The notes under the pieces are model-generated. The model ran no database searches. It was not told the DNA's origin and saw only the letters and a program-made list of their open reading frames with translations. A stretch of DNA of 64,000 nt, from assembly GCF_003143995.1 (NCBI RefSeq), contig NZ_QFWG01000002.1, forward strand, positions 62,001 through 126,000. The letters are read 5' to 3'. The translations under genes and the position numbers were made by a program. Source of the DNA: Pseudoglutamicibacter cumminsii. GTDB lineage: Bacteria > Actinomycetota > Actinomycetes > Actinomycetales > Micrococcaceae. Shown here piece by piece: positions 42,299 through 51,303 of the stretch (position 1 is its first letter; every line of letters starts with the position of its first letter).

Positions 42299-42346
42299 GT
42301 GTGGAGGGGCGGGTCCGTCGGTTGTGACGGATCCACCCCTCCACGC
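42299..42346 (-). terminator. terminator after paaK
   Basis: Arms 42301-42319 and 42326-42344 (starting GTGGAGGGG and ending CCCCTCCAC) pair over 19 positions, with one mismatch and one wobble. Downstream on the minus strand is TTAAACCCG. It lies between paaK and paaR. Confidence 0.65.
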
Positions 42347-42403
42347 TGTTCTTCCCGCGCTGTCCTACCCGCGCTGGCTTAACCGTTGCGGGTAAGGCGG
42401 GTT

Positions 42404-43717
42404 TTACTTGTTGCGCAGGTCGTAGATGCGCTTGAGCTTACCCATCGAGCGTTCCAGGGTGGCTGGCTCGACAACGTCGATGCGGCACGAAGATCCGATG
42501 TGGATCTTGATGAGGCGCTGCAGTTCCTTGCCTGCCTCATCTGCGCGGTCGCTCGTGCAGTCGTCGCGGCGCTCGACCTTGACGGTGAGCTCGTCCATAC
42601 GCTTTGGACGGGTGATCTCGAGCTGGAAGTGCGGCGAGAGGCCCTCAACCTTGAAGATGAGCTCTTCGATCTGCGATGGGAACAGGTTCACGCCGCGGAG
42701 GATGATCATGTCGTCGGAGCGGCCGGAGATGCGGCCGATGCGGCGGTGGCCTTCGCGTGCGGTGCCTGGCAGCAGACGGGTGAGGTCGTGCGTGCGGTAG
42801 CGGATGATCGGGAGGGCTTCCTTGGTCAGCGTCGTGAAGACGAGTTCGCCTTCTTCGCCGTCGCCGAGCTGGCGGCGCTCATCGAATGGGTCGATGATTT
42901 CTGGAGCGAAGTGGTCTTCCCAAATGTGGGAGCCGTCCTGCAACTCGTAGTTTTCGCCGGCAACGCCTGGGCCCATGACCTCGGAGAGGCCGTAGATGTC
43001 GGATGCCTTGAGGTCGAACATGTCCTCGAGCTCGTCGCGCATTTCCTGGGTCCATGGCTCGGCGCCGAGGATTGCGTAGCGCAGCGAGGTCTTGCGTGGG
43101 TCGAGGCCCTTCTTCTGCATCGCATCACCGATGGTCAGCAGGTAGGTAGGGGTCGCTGCGATCGCGTCTGGCTTGAAGTCTTCGATCAGGGTGATCTGCT
43201 TGTCGGTCTGGCCGCCGGACATCGGGATGACGGTTGCGCCAGCCGCTTCGATCGCGGCGTGTGCGCCGAGGCCGCCGGTGAACAGGCCGTAACCGTAGGC
43301 GTTATGGACCTTCATACCCGGGCGGACACCGGCCATGCGGAAGCAGCGCGCGCCGAGGCGTGCCCACGTGTCGAGGTCGTTCTTGGTGTAGCCGACCACG
43401 GTTGCGCGGCCGGTGGTGCCGGAGGAAGCGTGGATGCGGGCGACCTGCTCCATTGGCACGGCGAACATGCCGAATGGGTAGGTGATGCGCAGGTCTTCCT
43501 TGGTCGTGTATGGGAACTTCGCGAGGTCGGAGAGTTCCTTGAAGTCGTCAGGGTGTACGCCCTGGTCGTCGAACTTCTTGGTGTACAGCGGAACGTTTTC
43601 GTACGCGTACTTGAGGATCTTGGCGGTGCGCTCGGTCTGGATTTCGCGGATCTGGTCCACGCTCATTTTCTCTTCGGGATCGAGCTGGCCCTGATCGGAT
43701 AGGACAATCTTTGACAT
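42404..43717 (-). CDS. paaK: phenylacetate-CoA ligase
   Basis: 437 residues, ANL superfamily. P-loop ARIHASSGTTGRATVVGYT, ATPTYLLTIG, AILGAEPWTQEMR, DIYGLSEVMGPGVAGE and the hinge GRISGRSDDMIILRGVNLFPSQIE are all typical of PaaK. It activates phenylacetate to phenylacetyl-CoA, the first step of the pathway. It starts 80 bp after paaI on the same strand and shares its PaaR-controlled promoter. Degenerate copies of its CGCAACAAGTAA end occur downstream. Confidence 0.96.
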   Translation of the reverse strand: MSKIVLSDQGQLDPEEKMSVDQIREIQTERTAKILKYAYENVPLYTKKFDDQGVHPDDFKELSDLAKFPYTTKEDLRITYPFGMFAVPMEQVARIHASSGTTGRATVVGYTKNDLDTWARLGARCFRMAGVRPGMKVHNAYGYGLFTGGLGAHAAIEAAGATVIPMSGGQTDKQITLIEDFKPDAIAATPTYLLTIGDAMQKKGLDPRKTSLRYAILGAEPWTQEMRDELEDMFDLKASDIYGLSEVMGPGVAGENYELQDGSHIWEDHFAPEIIDPFDERRQLGDGEEGELVFTTLTKEALPIIRYRTHDLTRLLPGTAREGHRRIGRISGRSDDMIILRGVNLFPSQIEELIFKVEGLSPHFQLEITRPKRMDELTVKVERRDDCTSDRADEAGKELQRLIKIHIGSSCRIDVVEPATLERSMGKLKRIYDLRNK

Positions 43718-43796
43718 GTTTCCTCCTGGCGGGGAGATAGGGGCGTCTGTACGAAGGTCTGTAAAGGTCTGGTGCCGTGCGATGCGGCGGGTGGCT

Positions 43797-44261
43797 TTAG
43801 CGCACGGTTGGCGGGGCCGCGTTGATGGTGCGCGAGCGGCCGCGGAACTCGATGAGCGTTTCGGTGCTGCCGTCGGCGCGTTCTTGGGTCACGGTGATGT
43901 CGTAGAGCCCGGAACGGCCGGATTGGTTGACGACGCGGGCAACGGCTCGCATCGGAAGGTCGGGTAGGCCTGGCTTGAGGAAGTTGACGTCGACGCCCTG
44001 CGCGACCGTGTAGCTGGTTTCGGAGCCGGCTGGTTCATTGCAGGCCATCGCGAACGCGACATCAGCGAACGTGAAGAGCATTCCGCCCTGGACGATGCCG
44101 AATCCATTGAGCATCTCCTTGCGGGGGGTCATCTCGATTTCTGCGTAGCCGGGCTCAGCCTTGATCGGTTCGATGCCCATCCAGTGGGTGCAGTGATCGA
44201 ACTCGAGGATCTTGTGGTGTTCAGCCAGACGCGAGCCGAGCTCGGTGTTCGTTTCAGTCAT
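43797..44261 (-). CDS. paaI: hydroxyphenylacetyl-CoA thioesterase PaaI
   Basis: 154 residues, hotdog fold: HCTHWMGIEPIKAEPGYAEIEMT, then MLNGFGIVQGGMLFTFADVAFAMACN holding the catalytic Asp, and YTVAQGVDVNFLKPG. PaaI hydrolyses ring-hydroxylated and other dead-end phenylacetyl-CoA derivatives, rescuing CoA. First gene of paaI-paaK; a PaaR site lies 154 bp upstream. Confidence 0.92.
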   Translation of the reverse strand: MTETNTELGSRLAEHHKILEFDHCTHWMGIEPIKAEPGYAEIEMTPRKEMLNGFGIVQGGMLFTFADVAFAMACNEPAGSETSYTVAQGVDVNFLKPGLPDLPMRAVARVVNQSGRSGLYDITVTQERADGSTETLIEFRGRSRTINAAPPTVR

Positions 44262-44414
44262 CGACGTACTCTTTCACATCGGTGTACATTCACACGCTGT
44301 TGTGAGCGGTGCATGGTCAGTCGGTGTACGCCGGCGAGCGGCGCGTAGGGCTATACCGGCCGGTGTTGTGACGGGGTTTATGGGACGCTTTTGAAGCACG
44401 TCCAACCACCCAGC

Positions 44415-44430
44415 CTGAACGAACGGTCGG
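44415..44430. promoter_or_regulatory. PaaR operator upstream of paaI-paaK
   Basis: CTGAACGAACGGTCGG, one base different from the paaA site (CTGAACGAACGGTCAG). Confidence 0.75.
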
Positions 44431-44444
44431 TTATTCGATCTTAA

Positions 44445-44488
44445 GACTGGCCCGGCAACGTGTCAAAAATCACGTTGCCGGGCCAGTC
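44445..44488. terminator. 18-bp terminator between paaI promoter and oligopeptidase gene
   Basis: Perfect arms 44445-44462 and 44471-44488 (GACTGGCCCGGCAACGTG and complement), loop TCAAAAAT. It ends the oligopeptidase transcript and insulates paaI. Confidence 0.85.
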
Positions 44489-44542
44489 ATAATTCAGCGA
44501 GTAAATTCAGGGATTCAGCCCTGTCTATGCAATCGATTGCTC

Positions 44543-46735
44543 CTACTCGGCGATGCCGATCGCGCTGAGCATGAACGCGTACTCCCACGCGCGGTCCTTC
44601 CACATCTCGTAACGCCCGGACGCTCCGCCGTGCCCGCCGTGCATTTCACACGTGAACAGCACTGGCTTGCCGGAGGTCGTGTACTCGCGCAAACGCTGAA
44701 CCCACTTAGCTGGTTCAACGTAGAGGACGCGCGTGTCATGCAGCGATGTGCGGGCCGCGATGAGCGGGTAATCCTGCTTCGTAATGTTCTCGTAAGGGGA
44801 GTATCCGAGCATGTAGCGGTAGACATCTTCGTCCTCGATTGGGTTGCCCCACTCCTCCCATTCGAGTGCCGAAAGAGGAAGGTCCGGGTCGAGGATCGAG
44901 GTCAGCGGGTCAACGAACGGAACCGCCGCCAAGACCGCCTGATACAGCTCCGGCGCCTGATTCAGCACGGCACCCATGAGTAGGCCGCCCGCCGAGCCGC
45001 CGAATGCTGCGATGCGCTTCGGATCAGCCCATCCGGCCTCGATGAGCCAGCGGGTCGCATCCACGAAGTCGTTGAAGGAGTTCTCCTTCTTGAGCTTCTT
45101 GCCGTCGAGGTACCAGTGCCGGCCGCGCTCGCCGCCGCCACGGATATGCGCGGTCACGAACACGACGCCGCGGTCCAACAGGCTCGGGATCATGTAGCCG
45201 AAGCGGGGGTCGTTCGAGATCTCGTAGGAGCCGTACCCGTACACGATCGTCGGGGCCGTGCCGTCGGCTTTCACATCACGACGCCGCAGCACCGTGAGCG
45301 GGATCTGCTCGCCATCGCGGGCGGTAGCCCACTCGCGGGTCGCAACATAGTCCTCCGGCTTGTAGTTGTTGACCGGCGCGGTGTGCAAAAGCCGGCATTC
45401 GCGCGTGACTGGGTCCGCATCGTAGGCCTGATTCGGAACGACATCGCTGGCCTTCTGCAAGCGGATCACAGGTGCCTCGAAGCTGTTCGAGCTCGCTTCG
45501 ACCGCAACCGGGGCGTCACCCGCGTCTTCAATAAGCGGCTCCCAGAACTCCAGCTCAGCACCGGCGGCAAGGGCTTCATCGCTGAGCGCGGTCAGCGGGA
45601 AGATGCGGACGCGCGGGGTCGTCTCCGCGCGAACCGAAAGCACGATGTGGGTGCTGGTTGCTTCGAGATCGTTGAGCTTGGTCTCGGGGTGCTCGGCGAT
45701 CACGGGGCGCCACGTGGAACGGTCCGTGATCGTGGCGAGGTCCGCGATGTCGAGGCGGCCGTTCGGGGCGTCTGCATCGTGCAGAATGAGCGCCTGGCGG
45801 CGGCCATCGACCGTCACCGGGGTCACGCTGTTGAGGATGCGCTCCTCGCGCGAAACCAGAAGACGCGGCTCGGTTCCGGCCTCCATGCCTTCCCAGATCC
45901 AGGTCTCGGCGTATTCGGAATTGCCAGCCACGATCAATAGATCTTGCTCGTCATCGCTCGTTTCCGCACCGAGCCACATCTGGACGTCATCCTCTTGGTA
46001 CAAGAGAGTGTCTTCGGATGCGTCCGTGCCGATCGTGTGGACCTTGAGCTGATACGGGCGCCACGTCTCATCTACGACCGTGTAGACGATGCGCTGCCCG
46101 TCCGGGGTGAAAACAGGCTCATAGAACGCACCCTCGATACGGTCGGAAAGCAACTGCCCTGTCGTGAGGTCCTTAACGAACACAGTGAAGCGTTCGTCGC
46201 CCGTGAAGTCCGCGGCGTAGACGAGCTTGGTGCCGTCGAGGGACACGTCGAGGCCGCCGAGCGCAAAGAACGTGTGGCCCTCGGCCAGAGCGTTGCCATC
46301 CACGAGGATTTCTTCGCCCTCGACTGGCTCGCCTGGCTTGAGTGCCGGTGGTGTCCAGTCGGCGGCGAGATCGCCGGTGTCGGCGGCCTTGACGCGTGCG
46401 TGGATCGGGTATGCCGAACCCTCGACTGTGCGGGAGTAGTACCACCATCCGCGCGAACGCTTAGGAACCGCAACGTCCGTCTGTACGACGCGTGCAGAGA
46501 TCTCTTCGTAGATCGCGTCCCGCAACGGCTTCTGCTCAGCGGTCACGGCGTCGGCGTAATCGTTCTCGGCCTCGAGGTGCTTGATGACCTCAGGATCTTC
46601 CGAGTTCCGTAACCATTCGTACTCATCGGTGCGGGTGTGGCCGTGATGCGTCGCCGAAACCGGGCGCTTCTCAGCTACCGGTGGCTGCGGTGTTGAAGGC
46701 TGCAGCGGTGTAGAAGATTCAGGATTCGTAGTCAT
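44543..46735 (-). CDS. ptrB: S9 family peptidase, oligopeptidase B-like
   Basis: 730 residues. A seven-bladed propeller domain (about 75-430) precedes an alpha/beta-hydrolase domain. Nucleophile in AAFGGSAGGLLMGAVLN (GxSxGG); the FVTAHIRGGGERGRHWYLDGK segment is characteristic of S9A; His in FTCEMHGGHGGASGR. Cleaves after basic residues in short peptides, in the cytosol. About 25 extra Pro/Thr/Ser-rich residues at the N-terminus. TAGATA six bases before the ATG and no ribosome site suggest leaderless initiation, with TTGACG as -35. Confidence 0.93.
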   Translation of the reverse strand: MTTNPESSTPLQPSTPQPPVAEKRPVSATHHGHTRTDEYEWLRNSEDPEVIKHLEAENDYADAVTAEQKPLRDAIYEEISARVVQTDVAVPKRSRGWWYYSRTVEGSAYPIHARVKAADTGDLAADWTPPALKPGEPVEGEEILVDGNALAEGHTFFALGGLDVSLDGTKLVYAADFTGDERFTVFVKDLTTGQLLSDRIEGAFYEPVFTPDGQRIVYTVVDETWRPYQLKVHTIGTDASEDTLLYQEDDVQMWLGAETSDDEQDLLIVAGNSEYAETWIWEGMEAGTEPRLLVSREERILNSVTPVTVDGRRQALILHDADAPNGRLDIADLATITDRSTWRPVIAEHPETKLNDLEATSTHIVLSVRAETTPRVRIFPLTALSDEALAAGAELEFWEPLIEDAGDAPVAVEASSNSFEAPVIRLQKASDVVPNQAYDADPVTRECRLLHTAPVNNYKPEDYVATREWATARDGEQIPLTVLRRRDVKADGTAPTIVYGYGSYEISNDPRFGYMIPSLLDRGVVFVTAHIRGGGERGRHWYLDGKKLKKENSFNDFVDATRWLIEAGWADPKRIAAFGGSAGGLLMGAVLNQAPELYQAVLAAVPFVDPLTSILDPDLPLSALEWEEWGNPIEDEDVYRYMLGYSPYENITKQDYPLIAARTSLHDTRVLYVEPAKWVQRLREYTTSGKPVLFTCEMHGGHGGASGRYEMWKDRAWEYAFMLSAIGIAE

Positions 46736-46741
46736 GGGACT

Positions 46742-46747
46742 TATCTA
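46742..46747 (-). promoter_or_regulatory. -10 box of oligopeptidase B gene, leaderless configuration
   Basis: Minus strand: TTGACG, about 19 bases, TAGATA, AGTCCC, ATG at 46735. Confidence 0.45.
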
Positions 46748-46854
46748 ATAAAGAAATCCCCGAAAGCGTCAACAAACTCCGCTTACGGCATAGCGGGGCG
46801 GGTCTGGCATATCGTGGCGGGGTGCGGGACGCCACTGAACGCGGCACAGCGCGG

Positions 46855-48450
46855 CTACGTCAGAGTCAGCAGACCGATCACGCAGGCAGCCGACAATGCG
46901 ATTACACCCGCGCCGCCGCCGATGAGCGCGCGCTTGCGCCGCCGCCTACCTTGAGCGGCGTGCGCGCGAGCGGCAACCACCGCATCGGGCGATGGGGCCT
47001 TTAGACGCGGAGCACGCGCGAAGATTTTGTCCAGGTCCTCGCGCAGCTGGCCGTGGAAGGTCTCCGGAGCGCACACGACCGAACGCATCGCGGAATCGAC
47101 CCACGTGTGCGGGCCGGCCTCGTCCTCGAGCACAACGCAGGGGATCGTGGTGGACAAACCGTGCAAAGACTCAACCTGGTTCGTGCTGCCGGGCGCCATG
47201 CGGGCCACAGCGAACGTGTCCTTGCCGATCGTCGCGAGCACATCCGTGTCCCAGCCGCGGTATTCGGTAGGGAACGCGTCGATATGCAGCGGCGACACAA
47301 TCCACTCCCAACCGTGAGGGGCGGTGGTTTCGCTCCACGGCAAGTGGACCGTCTTGCGTGCCATCCCCACAACCTTCGCGACAGCATCCGCGCGGACCTC
47401 AGGCTCGAACGGGCGGGAACTGAACACCCGTTCGGGGGAGAACGCCGGGGAGAACACAGGGGAGGTGGCGTGCTCGTTGGCGGGCTGGATGGCCTCGATG
47501 GCTTCGGTGAGCAGGGCGTCCGATGGGTGCGCGAAGGCGCGTGCGACCATCTGGCCACGTTGTACGTCGGATACGGGGCGAGGGGTCAGTGCCGTGACGC
47601 CGAGGGTGCCGCCGAGGGCCGTGACTTCAAGCTCCACGCCCTCTGAGGCTTGCTCCGCGAAGTAGGCGGCGAGCTGGGTGCGGATCGCGTGGGCTGCTGC
47701 GAGCCCGGTTTCCGAATGGGGGAGTAGGGCCGTGAACGCGACCCTGGAAGGTTTCATCGCGAAGACTCCGGCGCGCTGAGGGTTTCCGGACTTACCTGAG
47801 CCGGCGCCCAAAACGGTGTTACGAAGCACAGACGCCGATGCCCCGTCATCGGTGTCAGTGGGAGCTTCGTTGCTGAGGCTTGCGAGGTTGAGGTCCTCGG
47901 GCGCGTCGGGTCCTGTGAGCCTGCAGAGTCGGGCAACGTCTGACCCGAAGAGGTCCGCAAGCACCTGATGTGACAGCGTGTTGTCATCGTGTGAGTTCGT
48001 GAGCGAAAGCGCCTCGGCCGTCCACTGAGTGATGCCGGTCCGGACCGCCGCGTCAGCGAGCCAGTGGCGAGGGGTGTGGTGCGTCAATGACACCTGTGGG
48101 GATGGTTTGATCGCGGCGTCGAGGTCTGCGTCATGCAAGCTCAGGCCAACCAGCCGTTCCCAAGCAGCTCCAACAGCTGAGCACGGGCCCGAGAAAGAGA
48201 TGCAACTGGACGTCGCGCGCACATCAACATGCGCATCGACCGCACCTGCGCCATCGCCGACTAGGCCGTGAGAAGCAATAGCGACCAAGATGTCACAAAG
48301 AGAGGCATCGGTTTGCAACTGATAATGGGCAGAGCCACGCGCAAGCCACACAGAAGCTCGAATGTTACGAGGCTCGATGACGCAAGATCCATGATCACGG
48401 GTGTGCAGCCAGCCTCCCCGCATCGCTGTATCCCACGGATTTACAGGCAT
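46855..48450 (-). CDS. tail-anchored protein of unknown function, possibly a degenerate M16-like protein
   Basis: 531 residues ending in RRRRKR plus a TM (ALIGGGAGVIALSAACVIGLLTL) and three residues, so a C-tail-anchored cytosolic protein. The N-terminal 130 residues (SVWLARGSAHYQ..., VDAHVDVRATSSCISFSGP, AWERLVGLSLHDADLDA) follow the rhythm of M16 peptidase halves. The zinc motif HxxEH is absent, so at most a non-catalytic relative; this is a weak resemblance. The middle is Ser/Ala/Asp-rich, and a conserved-looking second half begins near WEWIVSPLHIDAFPTEY. GAGGAAAGAGG precedes the ATG. Divergent from the amino acid ABC genes. Confidence 0.6.
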   Translation of the reverse strand: MPVNPWDTAMRGGWLHTRDHGSCVIEPRNIRASVWLARGSAHYQLQTDASLCDILVAIASHGLVGDGAGAVDAHVDVRATSSCISFSGPCSAVGAAWERLVGLSLHDADLDAAIKPSPQVSLTHHTPRHWLADAAVRTGITQWTAEALSLTNSHDDNTLSHQVLADLFGSDVARLCRLTGPDAPEDLNLASLSNEAPTDTDDGASASVLRNTVLGAGSGKSGNPQRAGVFAMKPSRVAFTALLPHSETGLAAAHAIRTQLAAYFAEQASEGVELEVTALGGTLGVTALTPRPVSDVQRGQMVARAFAHPSDALLTEAIEAIQPANEHATSPVFSPAFSPERVFSSRPFEPEVRADAVAKVVGMARKTVHLPWSETTAPHGWEWIVSPLHIDAFPTEYRGWDTDVLATIGKDTFAVARMAPGSTNQVESLHGLSTTIPCVVLEDEAGPHTWVDSAMRSVVCAPETFHGQLREDLDKIFARAPRLKAPSPDAVVAARAHAAQGRRRRKRALIGGGAGVIALSAACVIGLLTLT

Positions 48451-48681
48451 GAGACCTCTTTCCTCAACCCTCAGTATGATGGCAAAACTGGCATCAATAG
48501 ACGGTCAAATAGCTCGTTTCTCTATCATCGCAGGTGGAATGGCAATATCAGAACCGTTAGGCTTACAAACCTGTGACCATCCTCACCCAAGGGTGAATGC
48601 CGTTGGTTCGTCATCGCCTCGGGTGTGGGCCGCTGTTATGCAAACAGCGGATCAAATGTGAGACCAAAGAACGGACCCGAC

Positions 48682-50232
48682 ATGAGTTACTCGCACTCTG
48701 ATGCATCCGGGACGCGGAATCAGGAAGGCAAGCTTTCGCTCAAGCGGATGACCATCTGGGCCATGCTTGTTGCGCTAGTAGCGGCGATCCTGACGCCTGC
48801 AGTAACAGCCCAGGCAGCACCCGCACCCCAGCCGGCCACCGCATCGGCCGCCGTATCTTCAACGGAGAAAAAAGACGAGTCGGTAGAAGGCAAGACCTTC
48901 ACGATCGCAACCGATACGACCTTCGCTCCATTCGTGTTCCGCGAACCAGGAACCGGTGAAATGACCGGCATCGACATGGAGTTGCTCTACGCGATCGCAG
49001 AAGACCAGGGCTTCAAGGTCAACCTCAAATCGCTCGGCTTCCAGGCCGCAGTTTCGTCCCTGACCTCGGGTCAGGCCGACGGCGTGATTGCAGGCATGGG
49101 CGTGACCGATGACCGCAAGAAGATCTTCGACTTCTCCGACGCGTACTACGAGTCCGGCTCAGTCATGGCGATCGACGAAAGCAACAACGACGTCAAGGGC
49201 TACGAAGACCTCAAAGGCAAGACCGTTGTTGCCAAGGGCGGCTCCGAAGGTGAGCGCGCCGCAAAGAAGCTTGCCAAGGAGTACGGTTTCAAGATCAAGC
49301 CGCTTGACCAGTCCGCGGCAATGGTCCAGTCCGTCAAGAACGGCTCCGCGGTCGGCGTATTCGACGACGACCCTGTGTTGCGTTACGGAATCACCCAGGG
49401 CTCGGGCCTCAAGATTGTGACCCCTAAGATTCCTGGCGGTGACTACGCTTTCGCCGTCAAGAAGGGCGAGAACCAGGACCTGCTCAAGGCATTCAACCGC
49501 GGGCTTGCAAACCTCAAGTCTTCTGGCGAATACCAGAAGATCATGAACAAGTACCTCGACCCGGAAGAGGCTGAAAGCGCGGGCAACTTCTTCGGTCTGC
49601 TCAAGCAGTCCTGGCCAGCACTCCAGAAGGGTCTGATCAACACCCTCATCATCACCGGCGTATCGTTCGTGATCGCTATGGCGCTGGGCCTCATCTTCGG
49701 CTTCATGCGCATCTCCAACAGCGCCGTGCTGCGCGGTATCGCGCGCGCCTACGTCGCGATCTTCCGCGGAACCCCGCTGCTGGTCTGGGCATTCCTGTTT
49801 TACTTCGGTGTACCGCAGCTGTTGAAGGTTCAAGGCGATATTTTCATGGCAGGTGTCGCGACGCTGTCGCTCAACGCCGGTGCCTATCTCACTGAGATCG
49901 TCCGCGGTGGCCTCCAGGCCGTCGACCCAGGCCAGATGGAAGCTGCACGCTCCCTCGGCATGGGCTGGGGTAAGTCGATGCGCCGCGTAGTCGTGCCGCA
50001 GGCCGTCAAGATCTCGACGCCGTCGATCATCAACCAGTTCGTCATCACGCTCAAAGACTCCTCGCTGCTGCTGACTATCGGCTTCGCCGAACTGCTCTAC
50101 CAGGCACAGCAGATTTACGCAGCGAACTACCGCGTGACCGAAACCCTCATCATCGTCGGCATCATGTACTTCGTGGTCATCACCATCCTCACGTGGATCG
50201 CTGACCTCGTGGATAAGAAGGTGAACAAGTGA
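48682..50232 (+). CDS. glnP: amino acid ABC transporter: substrate-binding domain fused to permease
   Basis: 516 residues. A signal-anchor ([19 protein letters not shown]) is followed by an SBP_bac_3 domain: [60 protein letters not shown]. It runs to about residue 290. The permease has the EAA motif in [20 protein letters not shown] and ends VDKKVNK. Fusion of binding and membrane domains is the GlnP arrangement of Gram-positive glutamine/glutamate importers; the substrate here is inferred. The start at 48682 is preceded by a weak site; an internal ATG at 48745 is less likely. Confidence 0.9.
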   Translation: MSYSHSDASGTRNQEGKLSLKRMTIWAMLVALVAAILTPAVTAQAAPAPQPATASAAVSSTEKKDESVEGKTFTIATDTTFAPFVFREPGTGEMTGIDMELLYAIAEDQGFKVNLKSLGFQAAVSSLTSGQADGVIAGMGVTDDRKKIFDFSDAYYESGSVMAIDESNNDVKGYEDLKGKTVVAKGGSEGERAAKKLAKEYGFKIKPLDQSAAMVQSVKNGSAVGVFDDDPVLRYGITQGSGLKIVTPKIPGGDYAFAVKKGENQDLLKAFNRGLANLKSSGEYQKIMNKYLDPEEAESAGNFFGLLKQSWPALQKGLINTLIITGVSFVIAMALGLIFGFMRISNSAVLRGIARAYVAIFRGTPLLVWAFLFYFGVPQLLKVQGDIFMAGVATLSLNAGAYLTEIVRGGLQAVDPGQMEAARSLGMGWGKSMRRVVVPQAVKISTPSIINQFVITLKDSSLLLTIGFAELLYQAQQIYAANYRVTETLIIVGIMYFVVITILTWIADLVDKKVNK

Positions 50233-51047
50233 GTACCCAACCACACAGCAATGAAGTAAACGAGGCCGCAACCGTTGCGCAGGACGCACCTGCGCAGGCG
50301 GCGGGCGATGCGGCGGCCGAGACCGTCATCGAAGTCACCGACCTGCGCAAGGCCTTCGGCAAGAACGAAGTCCTCAAGGGGATGAACCTCAACGTCAAGC
50401 GCGGCGAAGTGATCTCGATGATCGGCCCATCGGGCTCCGGTAAGTCCACGTTCTTGCGTTGCCTCAACCGGCTTGAGGAAACCACGGGCGGAACCGTCAA
50501 GGTCCTCGGCCAAGACATCACCGACCCCAAGGTCAACATCAACAAGGTGCGCCAGAACATCGGCATGGTGTTCCAGCACTTCAACCTGTTCCCCAACATG
50601 ACGGTTGAAGAGAACGTGATGCTGGCCCCGGTTGAGCTGGGACGCTACAACAAGCAGGAAGCCCGCAAGAAAGCGGCGGCACTGCTTGAGCGCGTCGGTC
50701 TGGCGGATAAGGCGCAGGCCCGCCCACAGCAGCTCTCTGGTGGTCAGAAGCAGCGCGTGGCGATCGCTCGAGCGCTCGCGATGGAACCGCAGATCATGCT
50801 GTTCGACGAAGCGACGAGCGCGCTCGACCCTGAAATGGTCGGCGAAGTGCTGCAGGTCATCCGTGACCTCGCTCAAGAAGGCATGACCATGATCCTCGTG
50901 ACCCACGAGATGGGCTTCGCCCGCGAGGTCTGCGACCGCGTGCTCTTCCTCTCCGACGGCGTCATCTGCGAAGAAGGCACGCCTGAGCAGCTGTTCGGTA
51001 ACCCGCAACAGGAACGCACGCAGAGCTTCCTCGCTAAGGTGCTCTAA
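50229..51047 (+). CDS. glnQ: amino acid ABC transporter ATPase
   Basis: 272 residues. An Ala/Glu-rich N-terminal extension of about 30 residues, then [12 protein letters not shown], Walker [11 protein letters not shown]-loop VFQHFNLFP, signature [15 protein letters not shown], Walker [15 protein letters not shown] and switch His in [12 protein letters not shown]. Matches the GlnQ/HisP family. GTG start overlapping the fused permease gene by GTGA. Strong terminator follows. Confidence 0.94.
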   Translation: MSTQPHSNEVNEAATVAQDAPAQAAGDAAAETVIEVTDLRKAFGKNEVLKGMNLNVKRGEVISMIGPSGSGKSTFLRCLNRLEETTGGTVKVLGQDITDPKVNINKVRQNIGMVFQHFNLFPNMTVEENVMLAPVELGRYNKQEARKKAAALLERVGLADKAQARPQQLSGGQKQRVAIARALAMEPQIMLFDEATSALDPEMVGEVLQVIRDLAQEGMTMILVTHEMGFAREVCDRVLFLSDGVICEEGTPEQLFGNPQQERTQSFLAKVL

Positions 51048-51072
51048 CAAAGCCTTTGTAAGCGGTCCACAT

Positions 51073-51125
51073 AACGATGCGGTGGCCGGCACATACAGAA
51101 TGTGCCGCCACCGCATCGTTGTTTG
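51073..51125 (+). terminator. terminator after glnQ
   Basis: AACGATGCGGTGGC plus GGCACA (51073-51093, one bulged C) pairs with TGTGCC plus GCCACCGCATCGTT (51101-51120). GTTTG follows. Confidence 0.85.
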
Positions 51126-51207
51126 AACGGCCGCCATGATGTTTACAAGAGAGTCGGCCCACGGCGATCATTAAGACAGTGATGAAGCTTGAGCAAGGCG
51201 AAATAAC

Positions 51208-51251
51208 TTGCCTTGTGAGAGTGTTATCACATATCCTGAACGAACGGTCAG
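51208..51251 (+). promoter_or_regulatory. paaA promoter with PaaR operator and a spacer palindrome
   Basis: TTGCCT (51208-51213) and TATCCT (51232-51237) are 18 bp apart. The spacer is exactly filled by TGTGA-GAGTGTTA-TCACA (51214-51231). The PaaR-type site CTGAACGAACGGTCAG (51236-51251) overlaps the end of the -10 and the expected start site, an ideal position for repression. The paaA ATG is 52 bp further on. Confidence 0.7.
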
Positions 51252-51303
51252 TAAATCGCGCTGGCCCCTCATAAACCTTATTCATCGGAAGCAGGAGCTG
51301 ATC

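Noticed and set aside
51214-51231. Standard CRP/GlxR site before paaA
   Set aside because: The arms fit, but the spacer is 8 bases rather than 6, so I report it only as an unexplained inverted repeat.
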